This document shows, piece after piece, positions 36,255-46,047 of a DNA stretch of 64,000 nt. Every line of letters begins with the position of its first letter. Position 1 is the stretch's first letter. A model generated the notes under the pieces. That model saw only the letters and a program-made list of their open reading frames with translations. It was not told where the DNA came from and searched no databases. Location: assembly GCA_963768075.1 (NCBI GenBank), contig CAVYHD010000002.1, forward strand, positions 310,001-374,000, given 5' to 3'. Made by a program: the position numbers and the translations under genes. The DNA is from QHXW01 sp963768075. GTDB lineage: Bacteria > Acidobacteriota > Terriglobia > Bryobacterales > Bryobacteraceae.

Positions 36255-38555
36255 CTAGCGGCCGCTTTGCAACTCGTCGTCGAGCACTCGCTGGGCATCC
36301 TTAATCTCTGGAAGATTCTGATCCAGCTTCACCGCTTCCATCAAGCTTTTTTGCCCGCGCTCCCGATCGTGGTTCTTGAGATACGCCATGGCGAGATGAC
36401 ATTTGTGGCGCGCCGTGGGTTCCTTGGCGGCAGCCTTCTCCAGATAGGGCAAGGCCTCAGGGTACATTCCCTTCTGGTAGAGGATCCAACCCAGCGTGTT
36501 CTCGACGGCCGGCGCATCCGGCTGCAGTTCAGCGGCTTTTTGAGCGTACGGGAGAGCCGCATCCGGTTGCTTGCTGTACTCGACGAGGTCAAAGGCCAGA
36601 TTGTTTAGTGCCACGACGTTGTTCGGCTGGGACTCCACGACTTTCTTGTAAGCTTCAACCGCACCCTTGCGATCCCCGCTTTTGTCTTCAATCCCCGCCA
36701 GCAACAGCCGAGCCGGAACATAAGCCGGGTTCTGGGCCACCAGGGCCGAGAGCGCCTTCGTCGCCTCTTGCACATGCCCTTCCGCAACATCCAACTGCGC
36801 AAGCGTCAAATCAGCCGCGGCGTATTTGGGATCAGCCGCTTTTGCCGCCAGCAGTGCCGCGCGCGCTTGCGGCCGTTGGCCATTGCCAAGTAACACGTCC
36901 GCCAGGAATAGCTGGACCGGAGCGGATTTGGGATGTTGCCCCGCGTATTCCTGCATAAAACGCACTGCGGCGGCCGGCTGCTTCTGGGCCGCATAGCTCG
37001 AAACCATCATGCGCAGTATCCGCAAGTCCTCCGGTCTCTGGGTTATGGCCTGTTTTAATGAGGCCCGCGCGCCGTCATAATTCTTCTCCACCAGCTTTAG
37101 GTAGGCATCCTGGATCAATATGTCCGGCGCCTTTGTGGCCGCGAGTCCGAGGTCCACCCCTTTTCGCGCGTCCGCGTTGAGACCGAGCGCCAATAGCGCC
37201 CAATTTCGCTGCACCAGCATTCCGAGGGTGCGCTTCTGGGCTGGCGGGACCTCCTGGGCATCAATTAGGTCCAACGCCAATCGCGGAGAGCCCGAAGTGA
37301 TCAACAGCTGGCAAAGCCGCAGGCGAGCGAGTAGATAACCGGGCCGTAGCCGCAGCGCTTCGCTCAGTTCCTGGCGCGCGTTAAGGGGCTGTCCGCGGCG
37401 TTCGTCCACCTTGGCCATCAGGTAGTGGGCTTCGGGAGCATTGGCGTTGGAACTCAGCGCCTGCGTCAAATCTTTCTGCGCGTCATCCAGCCGGCCGGTC
37501 AGCAGATAGATGCTGCTCCGCTGCACCAGCGCGTCCACGTCCTTCGGATTTTTCTTGAGCACCGATGTGATCAGTGTTTCCGCCGCGGCTATCTTCTGGG
37601 TGCGCAGATATTCCTGCACCAGATTCGTCCGGAGCACGCGGTCGTCCGGGTACTGTCGGTTCAGCTTTTCAAATTCGGCGATCGCCTGGTCGTGTTTGCC
37701 GCGCGCCGACAGAAAAGAAGCGTGGTAAGGTTTGTACTGCTGGTCCGGAAGCGCCGCGAGCTGAGCGTAGCTCCGCTCGGCGTCGTCCAGCTTCCGGTTG
37801 CGTATCTGAACAACCGCCAGGGTCAACAGTGCCGGCGCACTCTTGGGATCTACTTGTAGCGCTCGGTGCAATTGCGCTTCGGCGTCGGCCATTCTTCCGG
37901 TCTTCATGTAAAACTGGCCCAGAGCGAGGAATGCGTCCGCCGTTGGCGGGGTCTGGCTCGCCGACTTCTTGAGGATCTCTTCGGCGCCTGCTAGATCATG
38001 GTTTCTGGCCTTGAGGCCCGCCAGGGTCACCGCTGAAGCCAAATGCGCCGGAAACTTGGCAACGGCTTCTTCCAGATGTTTCTCGGCATCCTCCTGGTCG
38101 CCCAGCTTCCATTCCGTGGCCGCCAGTATATCCAGAGCTTCCGCGTTGCCCTGCCCGCCGTTTACCAGATCCTGAACGGTCTTTTGCGCTTCCCCGATCT
38201 GCACTTTGTCGTTGGTGGACATCTTCAGTTCGGCGAGCTTGAGTTGCGCCTCCTGGTGCTTGGGATTAAGTTCGACGGCTTTCTTCAGGTTGGTATAGGC
38301 CGGTTTCCATTCACGTCGCGCCATTTGCGCCAGAGCGAGCTGATAATACGGCTCGGCGTCTTTCGGCATGGCTTGCGCGGCATTGCGGAAGTAAATGACG
38401 GCTCGGGCATAATCCTTAGCCTCCATGGCGTGCTTGCCCGCCTTCAGATCGCGCGCTTCCTTTGCCGCGGGAGAACACCCTGAAAAGATTAGGCATGCGC
38501 CCAGCAAGGCGCAAGCCAGCATGTGGTTTCGGTGAGTAGCCGTCAAATCACGCAT
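36255..38555 (-). CDS. prsT: PrsT-like TPR lipoprotein (second copy)
   Basis: 766 residues. The signal ends in the lipobox IFSGC (about residue 27), then the whole protein is tetratricopeptide repeats, opening with KAGKHAMEAKDYARAVIYF and AEPYYQLALAQMARREWK. It shares layout, length and many segments with the copy at 28341-30638 (both end with RALNNL-type NNVVALNNLAFDL and NTLGWILYQKGM). An AAGGG lies about 9 bases before the ATG at 38555. The two copies flank the exosortase and may serve different outer-membrane partners. Confidence 0.9.
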   Translation of the reverse strand: MRDLTATHRNHMLACALLGACLIFSGCSPAAKEARDLKAGKHAMEAKDYARAVIYFRNAAQAMPKDAEPYYQLALAQMARREWKPAYTNLKKAVELNPKHQEAQLKLAELKMSTNDKVQIGEAQKTVQDLVNGGQGNAEALDILAATEWKLGDQEDAEKHLEEAVAKFPAHLASAVTLAGLKARNHDLAGAEEILKKSASQTPPTADAFLALGQFYMKTGRMADAEAQLHRALQVDPKSAPALLTLAVVQIRNRKLDDAERSYAQLAALPDQQYKPYHASFLSARGKHDQAIAEFEKLNRQYPDDRVLRTNLVQEYLRTQKIAAAETLITSVLKKNPKDVDALVQRSSIYLLTGRLDDAQKDLTQALSSNANAPEAHYLMAKVDERRGQPLNARQELSEALRLRPGYLLARLRLCQLLITSGSPRLALDLIDAQEVPPAQKRTLGMLVQRNWALLALGLNADARKGVDLGLAATKAPDILIQDAYLKLVEKNYDGARASLKQAITQRPEDLRILRMMVSSYAAQKQPAAAVRFMQEYAGQHPKSAPVQLFLADVLLGNGQRPQARAALLAAKAADPKYAAADLTLAQLDVAEGHVQEATKALSALVAQNPAYVPARLLLAGIEDKSGDRKGAVEAYKKVVESQPNNVVALNNLAFDLVEYSKQPDAALPYAQKAAELQPDAPAVENTLGWILYQKGMYPEALPYLEKAAAKEPTARHKCHLAMAYLKNHDRERGQKSLMEAVKLDQNLPEIKDAQRVLDDELQSGR

Positions 38556-38898
38556 ATCTTTGACCCTTGGCCGCTTTCATCCGCCATTGCAACGCCTGAT
38601 CCGCCGCGCATGAGAATCCCCGCTACCCAGGGTAACCCGGAAGCCGAGACCGTGCTCTCGTAAACCAGGGCCGATCTGTTGCATTTAATAGCCTTCGGCG
38701 CTGCAAGGCGCATAACAGCCACCGTCCTAAACAGCACCTTTCCTTCCATTCCATAGGCTGGAACCGCAGATTCCGCTAACGCCCGCAGTTGGGCATGGAT
38801 GCACCGGACGACGTTCCCTCATTCTCTGCACAGAATGTGCAAAAGACTGTCAAAAAGTCTGGAAGATTGGGCTCAAACCAAATATCTGGCTTCGGGGA
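38556..38898 (-). promoter_or_regulatory. Intergenic region with a weak sigma-54-like sequence
   Basis: This 343-base gap lies between the export gene end and the second TPR gene. At 38588-38603 the minus strand reads CGGATCAGGCGTTGCA, with exact GG-N10-GC spacing but C in place of T before GG. A small hairpin AGACT-N7-AGTCT followed by TTT at about 38837-38853 could end the export transcript. No gene is visible. Confidence 0.3.
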
Positions 38899-39564
38899 CT
38901 AGTGTGGGACCACCAGGGTGTCGTTCGGGAGCAGCTGAATATTTTCCTCCGTGTGCTCTCCCCGGATCACCGCATCGTAGTGGAAAAAGAGCTTAGTCGG
39001 CTTCCCGTTTTCCGTGCGCATGACGTAGATTTTGTTTCTTTTCGCAAAATCGTTAAGGCCGCCAGCTTCGCCTATGGCCTGCAACACCGTGACATCCTCC
39101 AGCAACGGGATCGGGCCTTCCCGTCTGACGGCTCCGACTACATAAATCTTTCTGCTATGGATCTCTTTGACGACCACGGTTACATCGGGTCCATGAATGG
39201 CACTCTCGAGCTTAGTGGTCAGGATCTTTTCCATTTCCATAGGGGTTAAACCGAGAACATCCAGCTCTTTGACCAGCGGAAGCGAAACCTTTCCATCCGG
39301 CCTGACCACCACGGCCTGAACCGAAGCTTCTGGCTCTTTCCAGACGTTAACCTCGAGAACGTCGCCCGCTCCAATCCGGTATCCAGCCGGACCAGCGGCG
39401 TTTGCCGGCACGGTCTTCCCGGAGGGGGCGGCGGCCGATTGTCCCGTTTGCGCTGGCGAGCCCATCGCAATGCTCAGGGACGCCAACAGCACGATGATGG
39501 CTGAGCCGATCCGCGAAACCCCACCTCGCAAGGCCGAGTGCACGAGCATTCCACACATCATCAA
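38899..39564 (-). CDS. Wza-like polysaccharide export protein
   Basis: 221 residues. A signal segment (SAIIVLLASLSIAMGSPAQ) is followed by a poly_export domain (GYRIGAGDVLEVNVWKEPE, VVRPDGKVSLPLVKELDVLG) and an SLBB-like domain (KIYVVGAVRREGPIPLLEDV). The N-terminal start may be the ATG at 39558 or 39555. It forms the outer-membrane export channel or its periplasmic part for exopolysaccharide. No lipobox Cys is obvious at the expected place, so it may not be lipidated. It would follow the GT2 gene closely if the insert at 39697-41267 is removed. Confidence 0.88.
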   Translation of the reverse strand: MMMCGMLVHSALRGGVSRIGSAIIVLLASLSIAMGSPAQTGQSAAAPSGKTVPANAAGPAGYRIGAGDVLEVNVWKEPEASVQAVVVRPDGKVSLPLVKELDVLGLTPMEMEKILTTKLESAIHGPDVTVVVKEIHSRKIYVVGAVRREGPIPLLEDVTVLQAIGEAGGLNDFAKRNKIYVMRTENGKPTKLFFHYDAVIRGEHTEENIQLLPNDTLVVPH

Positions 39565-39658
39565 GCCAATTTCCTTTCACGAAGCGCCTGGACGCGCGGG
39601 ACGCGAATCAGTCAGCGGATCGTAAGTTCAATATACCAGCGGGACGAAGTCGCAGGCT

Positions 39659-40330
<672 letters not shown>

Positions 40331-40543
40331 GAAGAGTCCGTGGGCTGGCTCGGCATCAATAAAGCGCCCTCTTCGCCGACGAGGTCCTGCAACATCCGGA
40401 TCACATCGACGGCCGTGCCTGTGAATCCAAGGAAAGAACGGATGACTATGCACCATCAGTACATCGCCGCGTTGCACCCCAAGTAGCGCAGGAGTTCGCG
40501 AAGTTCGGTTGTCCCAAATTGCAGAAGGTATGCGCATAGGCAT
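40331..40543 (-). pseudogene. Fragment of an AAC(3)-type N-acetyltransferase, frameshifted
   Basis: Spliced across two frame changes the minus strand reads ELRELLRYLGVQRGDVLMVHS, then FLGFTGTAVDVIRMLQDLV, then GEEGALLMPSQPTDSSAVAW. That order (L-G-V-x-x-G-D-x-L-M-V-H-S, G-F-T-G-T, G-L-L-M-P) is the N-terminal third of the aminoglycoside 3-N-acetyltransferase family, members of which also act on sugars in polysaccharide loci. It breaks off where the sequence degenerates into G-rich noise. It sits in the suspect insert, so its genomic place is uncertain. Confidence 0.55.
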
Positions 40544-40656
40544 TTATCAGCCGCTTGCGCACCGCTTAAGTACAATCTTCAGCGGTTTCGGAAGGACGGG
40601 CCGCGGCGCCACAAGCCGGACCGGCAAGGCAGCACCAGCGGGCCGCGCATCGGCAA

Positions 40657-41150
40657 TTACTCTTGCTCTCGACGAAACAGGCCAGCGATCCAGTACGGCT
40701 TCTTGTGCCAAGAATGGATAAAATTATAGTGAAACCAACCCAAAGCCCGTTCGCCCACCCGAGCCGTGATCTCTCTGACCGAATATTGCAATGCAAGCAC
40801 GTTCCTCCCCCTTCGGGAGTTCTCCGCAGCCAGCGCAGTGGCGCCACCCATTGTGCGATCGGACCACATTCCAGACATGCTCGGCGCAAAACCGTGGAAA
40901 AGCCTCTGACTTACGTTCATCAAAACTGCGAAGGTGTCCATAAACGTGGAACAGTCTGCCACACGCGGGACACTAACAGTGCTTCCCGAGTTTCCCTGTA
41001 TGGTACCGAGATCAAAACGTAGTGTTGCAAGACGCTCAATTCACGCAGCGCTGACGAAGTTTCTCGGGGAGATGCCCAGGACTCGGAGCACAGGACCAGC
41101 AAACCGTGTCAGTGAACGGTAGCGCCTGACGTCTGCCTGGACAGATGGGG
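40657..41150 (-). pseudogene. Fragment of a class I methyltransferase, frameshifted
   Basis: In one minus-strand frame LRELSVLQHYVLISVPYRE is visible, and the next frame continues CPACGRLFHVYGHLRSFDE; a third ends HSWHKKPYWIAGLFRREQE. The pattern ISVPYRE plus a CxxC pair and F-H-V-Y-G-H-x-R-S-F is known from SAM methyltransferases of surface-glycan loci. At least two indels are needed. Directly upstream (41155-41215) the sequence becomes purine-rich and repetitive, as at the other end of this insert. Confidence 0.5.
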
Positions 41151-41154
41151 CAGG

Positions 41155-41215
41155 CAAGCGGAAAAGAGGGAAGAAAGAAGAAGAGGGAGAGAGGGGGGAG
41201 AGGGGGGGCGGGACC
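41155..41215. other. Purine-rich degenerate stretch at right edge of the insert
   Basis: A run of A/G-only sequence with G homopolymers (GAAAAGAGGGAAGAAAGAAG and onward) leads into the second copy of the 38-bp repeat. It mirrors the degraded left end and supports the view that 40330-41155 is a single misplaced read. Confidence 0.6.
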
Positions 41216-41229
41216 GAAGTCCGCAGGCC

Positions 41230-41267
41230 GGACGCGTCAGCGGTTGCGATGCAAAGGTTGGGCCGGG
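41230..41267 (+). repeat. 38-bp direct repeat, copy 2 (right edge of a suspect insert)
   Basis: Identical to 39659-39696. Here it encodes the last residues of the GT2 protein (PLHRNR, stop at 41237), so this is probably the true genomic copy. Confidence 0.8.
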
Positions 41268-42040
41268 TCCTGTGAGGCCGCGGCGGCGTAGCGGCGATAT
41301 AGGCTTTGGAATTGCCGTTGGCGAAGAATCCCGCTGCGGTGCATGATGTACTTGCCCAGCAGCCACAGGATGCGGCAGCCGTAAACCGTGCTCTGCAGGA
41401 AGGAAGCGGACGAGGCCTCTTTCATATACCGCGTGGGAACCGGCACTTCCGCAATCCGCCCGCCCAGTTCGACGATTTGCGCGATGATCTCCTGGTCGAA
41501 AATGAAGCCGTCGGAGTTCATCTGCAAGTTCACGGCTTCGAGCACCCCGCGGCGAAACGCGCGGTACCCGGTGTGGTATTCCGCGAGGCGCATCCGAAAA
41601 ACAGCATTTTCGGCGCCGGTGAGAAAGCGGTTCGCGATGTACTTCCACCACGGCATCCCCTGCGCCACCACGCTGCCGCGGAGCAGGCGCGATCCCAGTA
41701 CGACGTCCGCGGTTCCCTGTTCGATGGGAGCAATAATCTCGGGCAGCAGCGTGGGATCGTATTGATAATCCGGGTGGACCATCACGACAATGTCCGCGCC
41801 GGCGTTCAGCGCCTCGCGGTAACAGGTCTTCTGATTCGCCCCGTAGCCGTAGTTGCGGTTGTGGACAAACAGCTCGAGACCGAGCTCGTGCGCGATCTCG
41901 CGCGTCTGGTCGGTGCTGCCGTCATCCACCACGATCACCGAATCCACCAGATTGTGCGGGAGCGCGGCATAGGTCATGCGCAGCGTGCGCGCCGCGTTAT
42001 AGGCGGGCATCACGACAATTACCTTTTCCTTGACGCTCAT
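41237..42040 (-). CDS. GT2 glycosyltransferase, dolichol-phosphate-sugar synthase-like
   Basis: 267 residues from the ATG at 42040, which overlaps the methyltransferase stop as ATGA; the frame to 42241 adds an implausible leader. GT-A fold: VIVVMPAYNAARTL at the start, VIVVDDGSTDQT, the DPDYQY-like metal motif VMVHPDYQYDP, and FIFDQEIIAQI. No C-terminal membrane domain. It would transfer a sugar to a polyprenyl phosphate or to the repeat unit. The last residues lie in the 38-bp repeat, so the exact C-terminus should be treated with care. Confidence 0.85.
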   Translation of the reverse strand: MSVKEKVIVVMPAYNAARTLRMTYAALPHNLVDSVIVVDDGSTDQTREIAHELGLELFVHNRNYGYGANQKTCYREALNAGADIVVMVHPDYQYDPTLLPEIIAPIEQGTADVVLGSRLLRGSVVAQGMPWWKYIANRFLTGAENAVFRMRLAEYHTGYRAFRRGVLEAVNLQMNSDGFIFDQEIIAQIVELGGRIAEVPVPTRYMKEASSASFLQSTVYGCRILWLLGKYIMHRSGILRQRQFQSLYRRYAAAASQDPAQPLHRNR

Positions 42041-42741
42041 TTGGCGTGATCCTCGGCGATCACGATGAACTGATAGGCAAACAGCTTGCTCCACGCGCGG
42101 GCGGCGACAGCGTACACCGACTCCAGGACAGCCGTCGATCGCGGCAGGCGCGGCCAGAAGAGGCTGAAGGGGATTACTGTTGTCCGAATCGTAGTAACGC
42201 GGAATCCGTTCCGGCGCAGAAGATCGCGCCAACCATCCCAAGTGTAGTAATGCAGGTGCGTGCGGTCAAACAGCCCGGAGTCATGCGCCGGAAAGCGCCC
42301 AAATAGAACGTTGAGACGGAAATAAATGTTGCCGCTGTTAGGCAAAGAAGCGATCAATGTTCCTCCGCCGGCGAGTCGCGATCGAATCTGCCGCAGAAGC
42401 GAATCGGGATCGCGCAGATGTTCGAGGACATCCGCGCAAACAACGCAATCGAAATCTCCCTCGCTAGTTGGGAGGCCGAGATCCAGGTCGGCTCCGAGAT
42501 AGCGGATTCCCTCGGGCATCGCTCGCCGCGGCGAGCCGGGCGCATCAATCGCCGTGACCGAGAAACCGCGCTCGGCAAACCGCCGGCTCAGGTACCCCTC
42601 GGCGCACCCCACATCCAGCAGGCGGCGGCCGCTTCCGTTTTCGGGTAGCAATTGCAGGATGATGCTGTGGCTGCTATGCGCCTGCGGTTTCAGAACATAT
42701 GGCGAGCTGTTCTCGAAAGCGCCGCACATGGGGCTGGCCAT
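42037..42741 (-). CDS. Class I SAM-dependent methyltransferase
   Basis: 234 residues. The SAM site is clear: RRLLDVGCAEGYLSRRF (motif I), VTAIDAPGSP, DLGLPTSEGDFDCVVCADV (motif post-II) and LEHLRDPDSLLRQIRSRL. Gly-x-Gly is Gly-Cys-Ala here, a common variant. The C-terminal region with YYTWDGWRDLLRRNGF is usual for methyltransferases in glycan loci. The stop overlaps the GT2 start. Start at 42741 or 42729. It would O- or N-methylate a sugar or lipid intermediate; the substrate is unknown. Confidence 0.85.
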   Translation of the reverse strand: MASPMCGAFENSSPYVLKPQAHSSHSIILQLLPENGSGRRLLDVGCAEGYLSRRFAERGFSVTAIDAPGSPRRAMPEGIRYLGADLDLGLPTSEGDFDCVVCADVLEHLRDPDSLLRQIRSRLAGGGTLIASLPNSGNIYFRLNVLFGRFPAHDSGLFDRTHLHYYTWDGWRDLLRRNGFRVTTIRTTVIPFSLFWPRLPRSTAVLESVYAVAARAWSKLFAYQFIVIAEDHAK

Positions 42742-42790
42742 AACACGAGATTATCGCAGAGTGGCACTCCGCCCGCTGCCAATTACTACA

Positions 42791-43672
42791 CTATTCGGCG
42801 ACTACTTGAGAGGGTGCGGCTTCCGTGGGAGCAGCCGAAAGGCTCGCGTAAGCGGCCGTCAGCGGGCCGAATGCGAAATCTGAGAGCAAGCGTTCGAGTT
42901 TGCGCGGCGTGGAGCGCAGGCCGCCGTAGGTTCGGAGCCGCGACAGCCAGCCGCGCGCCAGGCGCGGGTACCCGCCATCCAACTCCCAAGGGTGCAAATA
43001 CATGCAGGCTGGTTGCTGATCTGATGCATTGATCCGGCGGATGCCGGCAGCGGTGTAGCGATAGGGCAGCAGCCGCAGATATGCCCCGCCGCCAACCGGC
43101 GTGACTCGATGATCGGAAAGCTCTACGGTCGCAATGGGGACCTCGAAGATGGGGCCCGATGGGGTTGCGAGCCAGCGGGCGTGGCGGCCGAAGCCGGGGA
43201 TCCCGTACCGGTCGTGCTCGATCGGATAAATGCTGGAATCATAAGTGAAACCTAATTCGACGAGCACCTCGAGCGCCCAGAGCGAACGCTGGGTGACGGA
43301 GTAGCTGGGGGCGCGGTAGGCGCGGGGAGTGATGCCGCAGGCTTCCTGGATGGCGCCGACGGCGCGCCGCGTGTCCTCGCGGAATTCGGCTGGAGTCAAA
43401 TCATAAACCAAACGGTGCGCAAAGCTGTGACAGGCGATTTCGTGGCCTCGGGAAGCGATTTCGCGAACCAGCCCGGGGTTGCGTTGGGCCACCCAGCCGA
43501 GCACGAAAAAGGTTCCCTTCACCTGGTGGCGGTCGAAGACGTCCAGAACGTGGCGGGTTTCCGGTTCGACGAGGGATGGCAGGGTGTTCCACTCTCCGGG
43601 ATGGACACAGGCGGCGAGTTCGCTCGGGTGAAAGTACTCCTCGACATCGACGCTGATGATGTTACGGATCAT
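42791..43672 (-). CDS. XrtA-type polysaccharide deacetylase
   Basis: 293 residues. MIRNIISVDVEEYFHPSE opens with the metal-binding D-x-E of this NodB subgroup; then KGTFFVLGWVA, GHEIACHSFAHRLV (H-x3-H), YRAPSYSVT, LGFTYDSSIYP and a C-terminal DUF3473 block (QQPACMYLHPWELD). This matches the polysaccharide deacetylase tied to XrtA systems. It probably removes N-acetyl groups from the polysaccharide. A 31-residue frame ends immediately before its ATG. Confidence 0.92.
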   Translation of the reverse strand: MIRNIISVDVEEYFHPSELAACVHPGEWNTLPSLVEPETRHVLDVFDRHQVKGTFFVLGWVAQRNPGLVREIASRGHEIACHSFAHRLVYDLTPAEFREDTRRAVGAIQEACGITPRAYRAPSYSVTQRSLWALEVLVELGFTYDSSIYPIEHDRYGIPGFGRHARWLATPSGPIFEVPIATVELSDHRVTPVGGGAYLRLLPYRYTAAGIRRINASDQQPACMYLHPWELDGGYPRLARGWLSRLRTYGGLRSTPRKLERLLSDFAFGPLTAAYASLSAAPTEAAPSQVVAE

Positions 43673-43768
43673 TCAGGCCCGTTTGAAACGCCGCAGGACG
43701 GTCACAGCGATTCCGAAAAGAAATGCGACGGCGCCGAGCACCATGCGATCGACCATCTTCTGGAGCAT
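43673..43768 (-). CDS. Possible 31-residue single-pass membrane peptide
   Basis: The frame starts at an ATG (43768) with GAGGG just upstream and stops at the base before the deacetylase ATG, so translation would be coupled. The peptide is MLQKMVDRMVLGAVAFLFG followed by IAVTVLRRFKRA: one hydrophobic helix and a basic end. It could be a real small protein that anchors or recruits the deacetylase, or merely a leader. No homologue is known to me. Confidence 0.4.
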   Translation of the reverse strand: MLQKMVDRMVLGAVAFLFGIAVTVLRRFKRA

Positions 43769-43846
43769 TATCCCTCAGGTTATCAATAAACTACGGTCGC
43801 GCGCGTACCGGGGGATATGCGACGCTTCCGGTCGGAATTTAAGTAG

Positions 43847-43876
43847 TTGACTTGAATGGAGATGTGTTACGATATT
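43847..43876 (+). promoter_or_regulatory. Promoter of the isc operon
   Basis: TTGACT (43847-43852) is followed after 18 bases by GATATT (43871-43876), a fair -35/-10 pair about 30 bases before the IscR-like ATG. The TTGACT lies inside TAGTTGACTTGAATGG, which loosely resembles one half of a type 1 IscR site; this is a weak match. Confidence 0.45.
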
Positions 43877-43905
43877 GATATCAGACCCAAAGAGTCGTAT
43901 ATCGT

Positions 43906-44376
43906 ATGCTGAAGCTGACCAAGAAGGCGGATTACGGCCTGATTGCGGTGAAGCACCTGGCGGCCGGGGGCCGGACGGGAGCGGCGAGCGCGAAGGAAAT
44001 CGCGGACGCCTACGGGATCCCGCTGTCTTTGTTGGCAAAAATTCTGCAAAAGCTGACCAAGACCGGCCTGTTGGTTTCGGTGCCGGGATCGAGCGGCGGA
44101 TACAAACTGGCGAAGCGGCCCGAGAGAATCAGCGCGCTCGAAGTGATTCATGCGATTGACGGTCCGATCATTCTGACGACGTGCTTCACGCCACACGGCC
44201 GGTGCGATCAATCGGACCGGTGCACGGTGCGGGAACCGTTGCGCAAGGTGCACGAAGCCATTATCGACCTGCTCAGCAAGATCACGATTTCCGAGATGGC
44301 GGGCGATGGGTGCGAGCCCGGCGGAAGCGCCCCGCCGATTTCGGCCGAAACGCTCGAGCGGTTACATGTTTTATGA
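43906..44376 (+). CDS. iscR: Rrf2-family regulator, IscR-like
   Basis: 156 residues. N-terminal winged helix (MLKLTKKADYGLIAVKHLA, AKEIADAYGIPLSLLAKIL, GLLVSVPGSSGGYKL) is the Rrf2 fold. Three cysteines occur as C-x6-C-x5-C in TTCFTPHGRCDQSDRCTV, the place where IscR binds a [2Fe-2S] cluster. It is the first gene before iscS (9 bases), so it most likely senses Fe-S status and represses its own operon. The cysteine spacing differs slightly from E. coli IscR. Confidence 0.85.
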   Translation: MLKLTKKADYGLIAVKHLAAGGRTGAASAKEIADAYGIPLSLLAKILQKLTKTGLLVSVPGSSGGYKLAKRPERISALEVIHAIDGPIILTTCFTPHGRCDQSDRCTVREPLRKVHEAIIDLLSKITISEMAGDGCEPGGSAPPISAETLERLHVL

Positions 44377-44385
44377 GGAACATTC

Positions 44386-45601
44386 ATGAAGACGCCTATA
44401 TATTTTGATAATCACGCGACGACGCCAATGGACCCAAGGGTGGTTGACGCCATGCTGCCGTACTTCACCGAGAAATTCGGCAATGCCGCGAGCCGCAATC
44501 ACGAGCTTTGGCTGGGAAGCGGAGAAGGCGGTGGACGATGCGAGGAAGAAGATCGCGGATCTGATCGGCGCGACCTCGAAAGAGATTGTTTTCACCAGCG
44601 GGGCAACGGAATCCGACAACCTGGCGATCAAGGGCGTGGCGGAGATGTATGCCGAGAAGGGCAATCACATCATCACCGCGGCCACGGAGCATAAAGCGGT
44701 TCTGGACACGTGCAAGAAGCTCGAGAAGCACGGATATCGGGTGACCTACCTGCCTTTGAAGGCCGATGGGCTGGTCGATCTCGAAATGCTGCGCGAGTCG
44801 ATCACCGACAAAACGATCCTGATCACGATCATGTACGCCAATAACGAGATTGGCGTGATCCAGCCGGTTGCGGAGATCGGCAAGCTCGCGCACGAAAAGG
44901 GCGTACTGTTCCACACCGACGGCGTGCAGGCGGTCGGCAAGGTTCCGGTGAACGTCATCAAGGACAATATCGACCTGATGTCGATCAGCGCGCACAAGAT
45001 TTACGGGCCGAAGGGCGTCGGCGCACTGTATGTCCGGCGTAAAAGTCCGCGCGTGCAAATCACGGCGCAAATGGATGGCGGCGGCCACGAGCGTGGCATG
45101 CGGACCGGAACGCTGAACGTGCCGGGCATCGTGGGCTTGGGCGAAGCATGCGCCATCTGCCATCGCGAGATGGCCGAGGAAGCGAAGCGGCTGGGTTATT
45201 TGCGCGACAAGCTGAAGAACACGCTGGAAACCGAGCTGGATGAAGTGTTCATCAACGGCTCCATGGAGCACCGGCTGCCGAACAACCTGAACATCAGTTT
45301 TGCGTATGTGGAAGGCGAATCGCTGCTGATGGGCATCAACGATATCGCGGTTTCGAGCGGTTCGGCCTGCACGTCAGCCACACTCGAGCCGAGCTACGTG
45401 CTGAAGGCGCTGGGCGTGGGCGATGATCTGGCGCATACCTCGATCCGGTTTGGCCTGGGCCGCTTCAACACCGAAGAGGAAATGGATTACGTGGCCGCGC
45501 GCGTGATCGAAGTGGTCCGTAAGCTGCGTGAGCTTTCGCCGCTCTATGAGATGGCGAAGGAAGGCATGGATTTGAGTCAGGTTCATTGGGCGGCGGAGTA
45601 G
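44386..45601 (+). pseudogene. iscS: Cysteine desulfurase IscS, one apparent frameshift
   Basis: The frame from 44386 begins IYFDNHATTPMDPRVVDAML, and the frame ending at 45601 carries the rest: VDDARKKIADLIGATSKEIV, the PLP-lysine region SISAHKIYGPKG, the catalytic loop ISSGSACTSA-like VSSGSACTSATLEP, and the C-terminus. They join if one G near 44503 is removed, giving NHSFGWEAEKAV, the family consensus. Total about 405 residues, normal. IscS takes sulfur from cysteine for Fe-S clusters. Because iscS is normally essential and the rest is perfectly conserved, I judge the extra base to be a sequence error. Confidence 0.9.
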
Positions 45602-45636
45602 TTTGGCGCCGGCGATATAATTAAAGAGGAGAAGCA

Positions 45637-46047
45637 ATGGCTTATTCTGACAAGGTTCTGGATCATTACAATAATCCGCGCAACGTGGGTTCGCTCGATA
45701 AAAGCGATCCCAATGTGGGCACGGGCATGGTGGGCGCGCCGGAGTGCGGTGACGTCATGAAGCTGCAGGTGAAGGTGGACGAGGCCACCGGCGTCATAGC
45801 CGAAGCCAAGTTCAAGACCTTCGGGTGCGGCAGCGCGATCGCGAGTTCGTCGCTGGCCACCGAGTGGCTCAAGGGCAAGACGGTAGATGAAGCGCTGGCC
45901 ATCAAGAACACGGACATCGTGAACGAACTCAGCCTGCCGCCGGTGAAGATTCACTGCTCGGTGCTGGCGGAAGACGCGATCAAGGCGGCGATCAGCGATT
46001 ACAAGAAGAAGCAGGACCAGCGGAAGCCGGTGGAAGCGCGCGCGTAA
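45637..46047 (+). CDS. iscU: Fe-S scaffold protein IscU
   Basis: 136 residues. The three ligand cysteines are in place: GAPECGDVMKLQ, FGCGSAIASSS and PVKIHCSVLAEDAI, with the conserved Asp next to the first (ECGD). N-terminal YSDKVLDHYNNPRNVGSL is the IscU signature. A good site AGAGGAG lies before the ATG. It receives sulfur from IscS and assembles clusters, with HscA/HscB helping release. The stop overlaps the iscA start by 1 base. Confidence 0.95.
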   Translation: MAYSDKVLDHYNNPRNVGSLDKSDPNVGTGMVGAPECGDVMKLQVKVDEATGVIAEAKFKTFGCGSAIASSSLATEWLKGKTVDEALAIKNTDIVNELSLPPVKIHCSVLAEDAIKAAISDYKKKQDQRKPVEARA

